From Gammaproteobacteria bacterium (GTDB lineage: Bacteria; Pseudomonadota; Gammaproteobacteria; JAADGQ01): a stretch of DNA of 64,000 nt. The stretch spans positions 181,045-245,044 of the forward strand of contig JAKITI010000001.1 in NCBI GenBank assembly GCA_021648145.1. The letters are read 5' to 3'. The position numbers were made by a program, and so were the translations under genes. Under the pieces are notes generated by a model. The model saw only the letters and a list, made by a program, of their open reading frames with translations. It was not told the origin of the DNA and ran no database searches. Below are positions 63,843-64,000 of this stretch, piece by piece (positions within the stretch are counted from its first letter, which is position 1; every line of letters starts with the position of its first letter).

Positions 63843-64000
63843 ATGAAAAATCTCAAAGAGATCAAAGTTTCAAACCTCAAATTACACCGTGCACTCATGC
63901 TCATAATAACCGTACTGCTCCTAAGTGGTTGCGGAGGGCAAGCCAGTCAAGATGAAGTCTCACACGCCAACGACAAACTTTCAGCACCGCTTCCCAAAGC
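63843..64000 (+). CDS. Lipoprotein, N-terminal part
   Basis: The frame is open to the window edge (52 full codons). A basic N-terminus and hydrophobic stretch MLIITVLLLSGC give a clear lipobox at Cys30, then GGQASQDEVSHANDKLS. The hydrophilic start of the mature part could lead into a TPR-type EPS lipoprotein given the neighbouring glycosyltransferases, but the visible sequence is too short to decide. Confidence 0.6.
   Translation, partial: MKNLKEIKVSNLKLHRALMLIITVLLLSGCGGQASQDEVSHANDKLSAPLPK

Overview
The window reads as chromosomal DNA of a flagellated, AT-rich gammaproteobacterium. Evidence: DksA, DUF3581 and DUF3579 proteins, monomeric isocitrate dehydrogenase, a full-length SMC, QueF and QueG, the agmatine route to putrescine, and a flgN-flgM-flgA // cheV-cheR block arranged as in Vibrio and Pseudomonas. 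No species is assigned. I found no rRNA, tRNA, CRISPR array, integrase or intact insertion sequence.

Layout. 1-10.1 kb is housekeeping: recN (cut by the window edge), a DUF3579 gene, dksA, icd, smc, queF and an FGGY sugar kinase. 10.1-16 kb holds a candidate structured leader RNA before a secreted protein with a choice-of-anchor U domain and a GlyGly-CTERM-like tail, an Rpn-family nuclease, and a GspE/PilB-like ATPase divergent from a diguanylate cyclase. 17.1-25.1 kb is a run of plus-strand genes: aguA-aguB-sohB-mfd and two VanZ-like genes. 25.1-28.6 kb is the flagellar/chemotaxis block, where I can read sigma-28 and sigma-54 promoter matches.

28.6-33.9 kb is the first accessory island. A 407-nt copy of the 3' end of mutL lies about 3.1 kb from the intact mutL. 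Between the two copies sit three tandem paralogues of a small membrane-anchored protein and a class 3 lipase with a helical C-terminal tail. This looks like a toxin/immunity cargo. A second candidate pair lies at 39.4-40.5 kb: a LysM protein with membrane helices, overlapping a 65-aa membrane protein.

40.8-51.4 kb is a four-gene surface operon. It has two small DUF11-type secreted proteins, a 1931-aa outer membrane protein combining DUF11, OmpA and barrel segments, and a 1036-aa secreted repeat protein. A sigma-28-like promoter upstream resembles those of flgM and cheV, which suggests co-regulation with motility.

51.4-58.1 kb carries an M50-like peptidase, a peptide-binding lipoprotein, an ABC-2 exporter, an L,D-transpeptidase and a DUF3581 protein. 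The binding-protein/ABC junction is split by a 1.6-kb insertion bounded by 22-nt direct repeats. 58.2-64 kb has hipBA, two glycosyltransferases, a ParE-type toxin/antitoxin pair, a frameshifted antitoxin remnant and the start of a lipoprotein gene. This end looks like the border of a polysaccharide locus rich in toxin/antitoxin genes.

All identifications come from reading the sequence; no database search was run.
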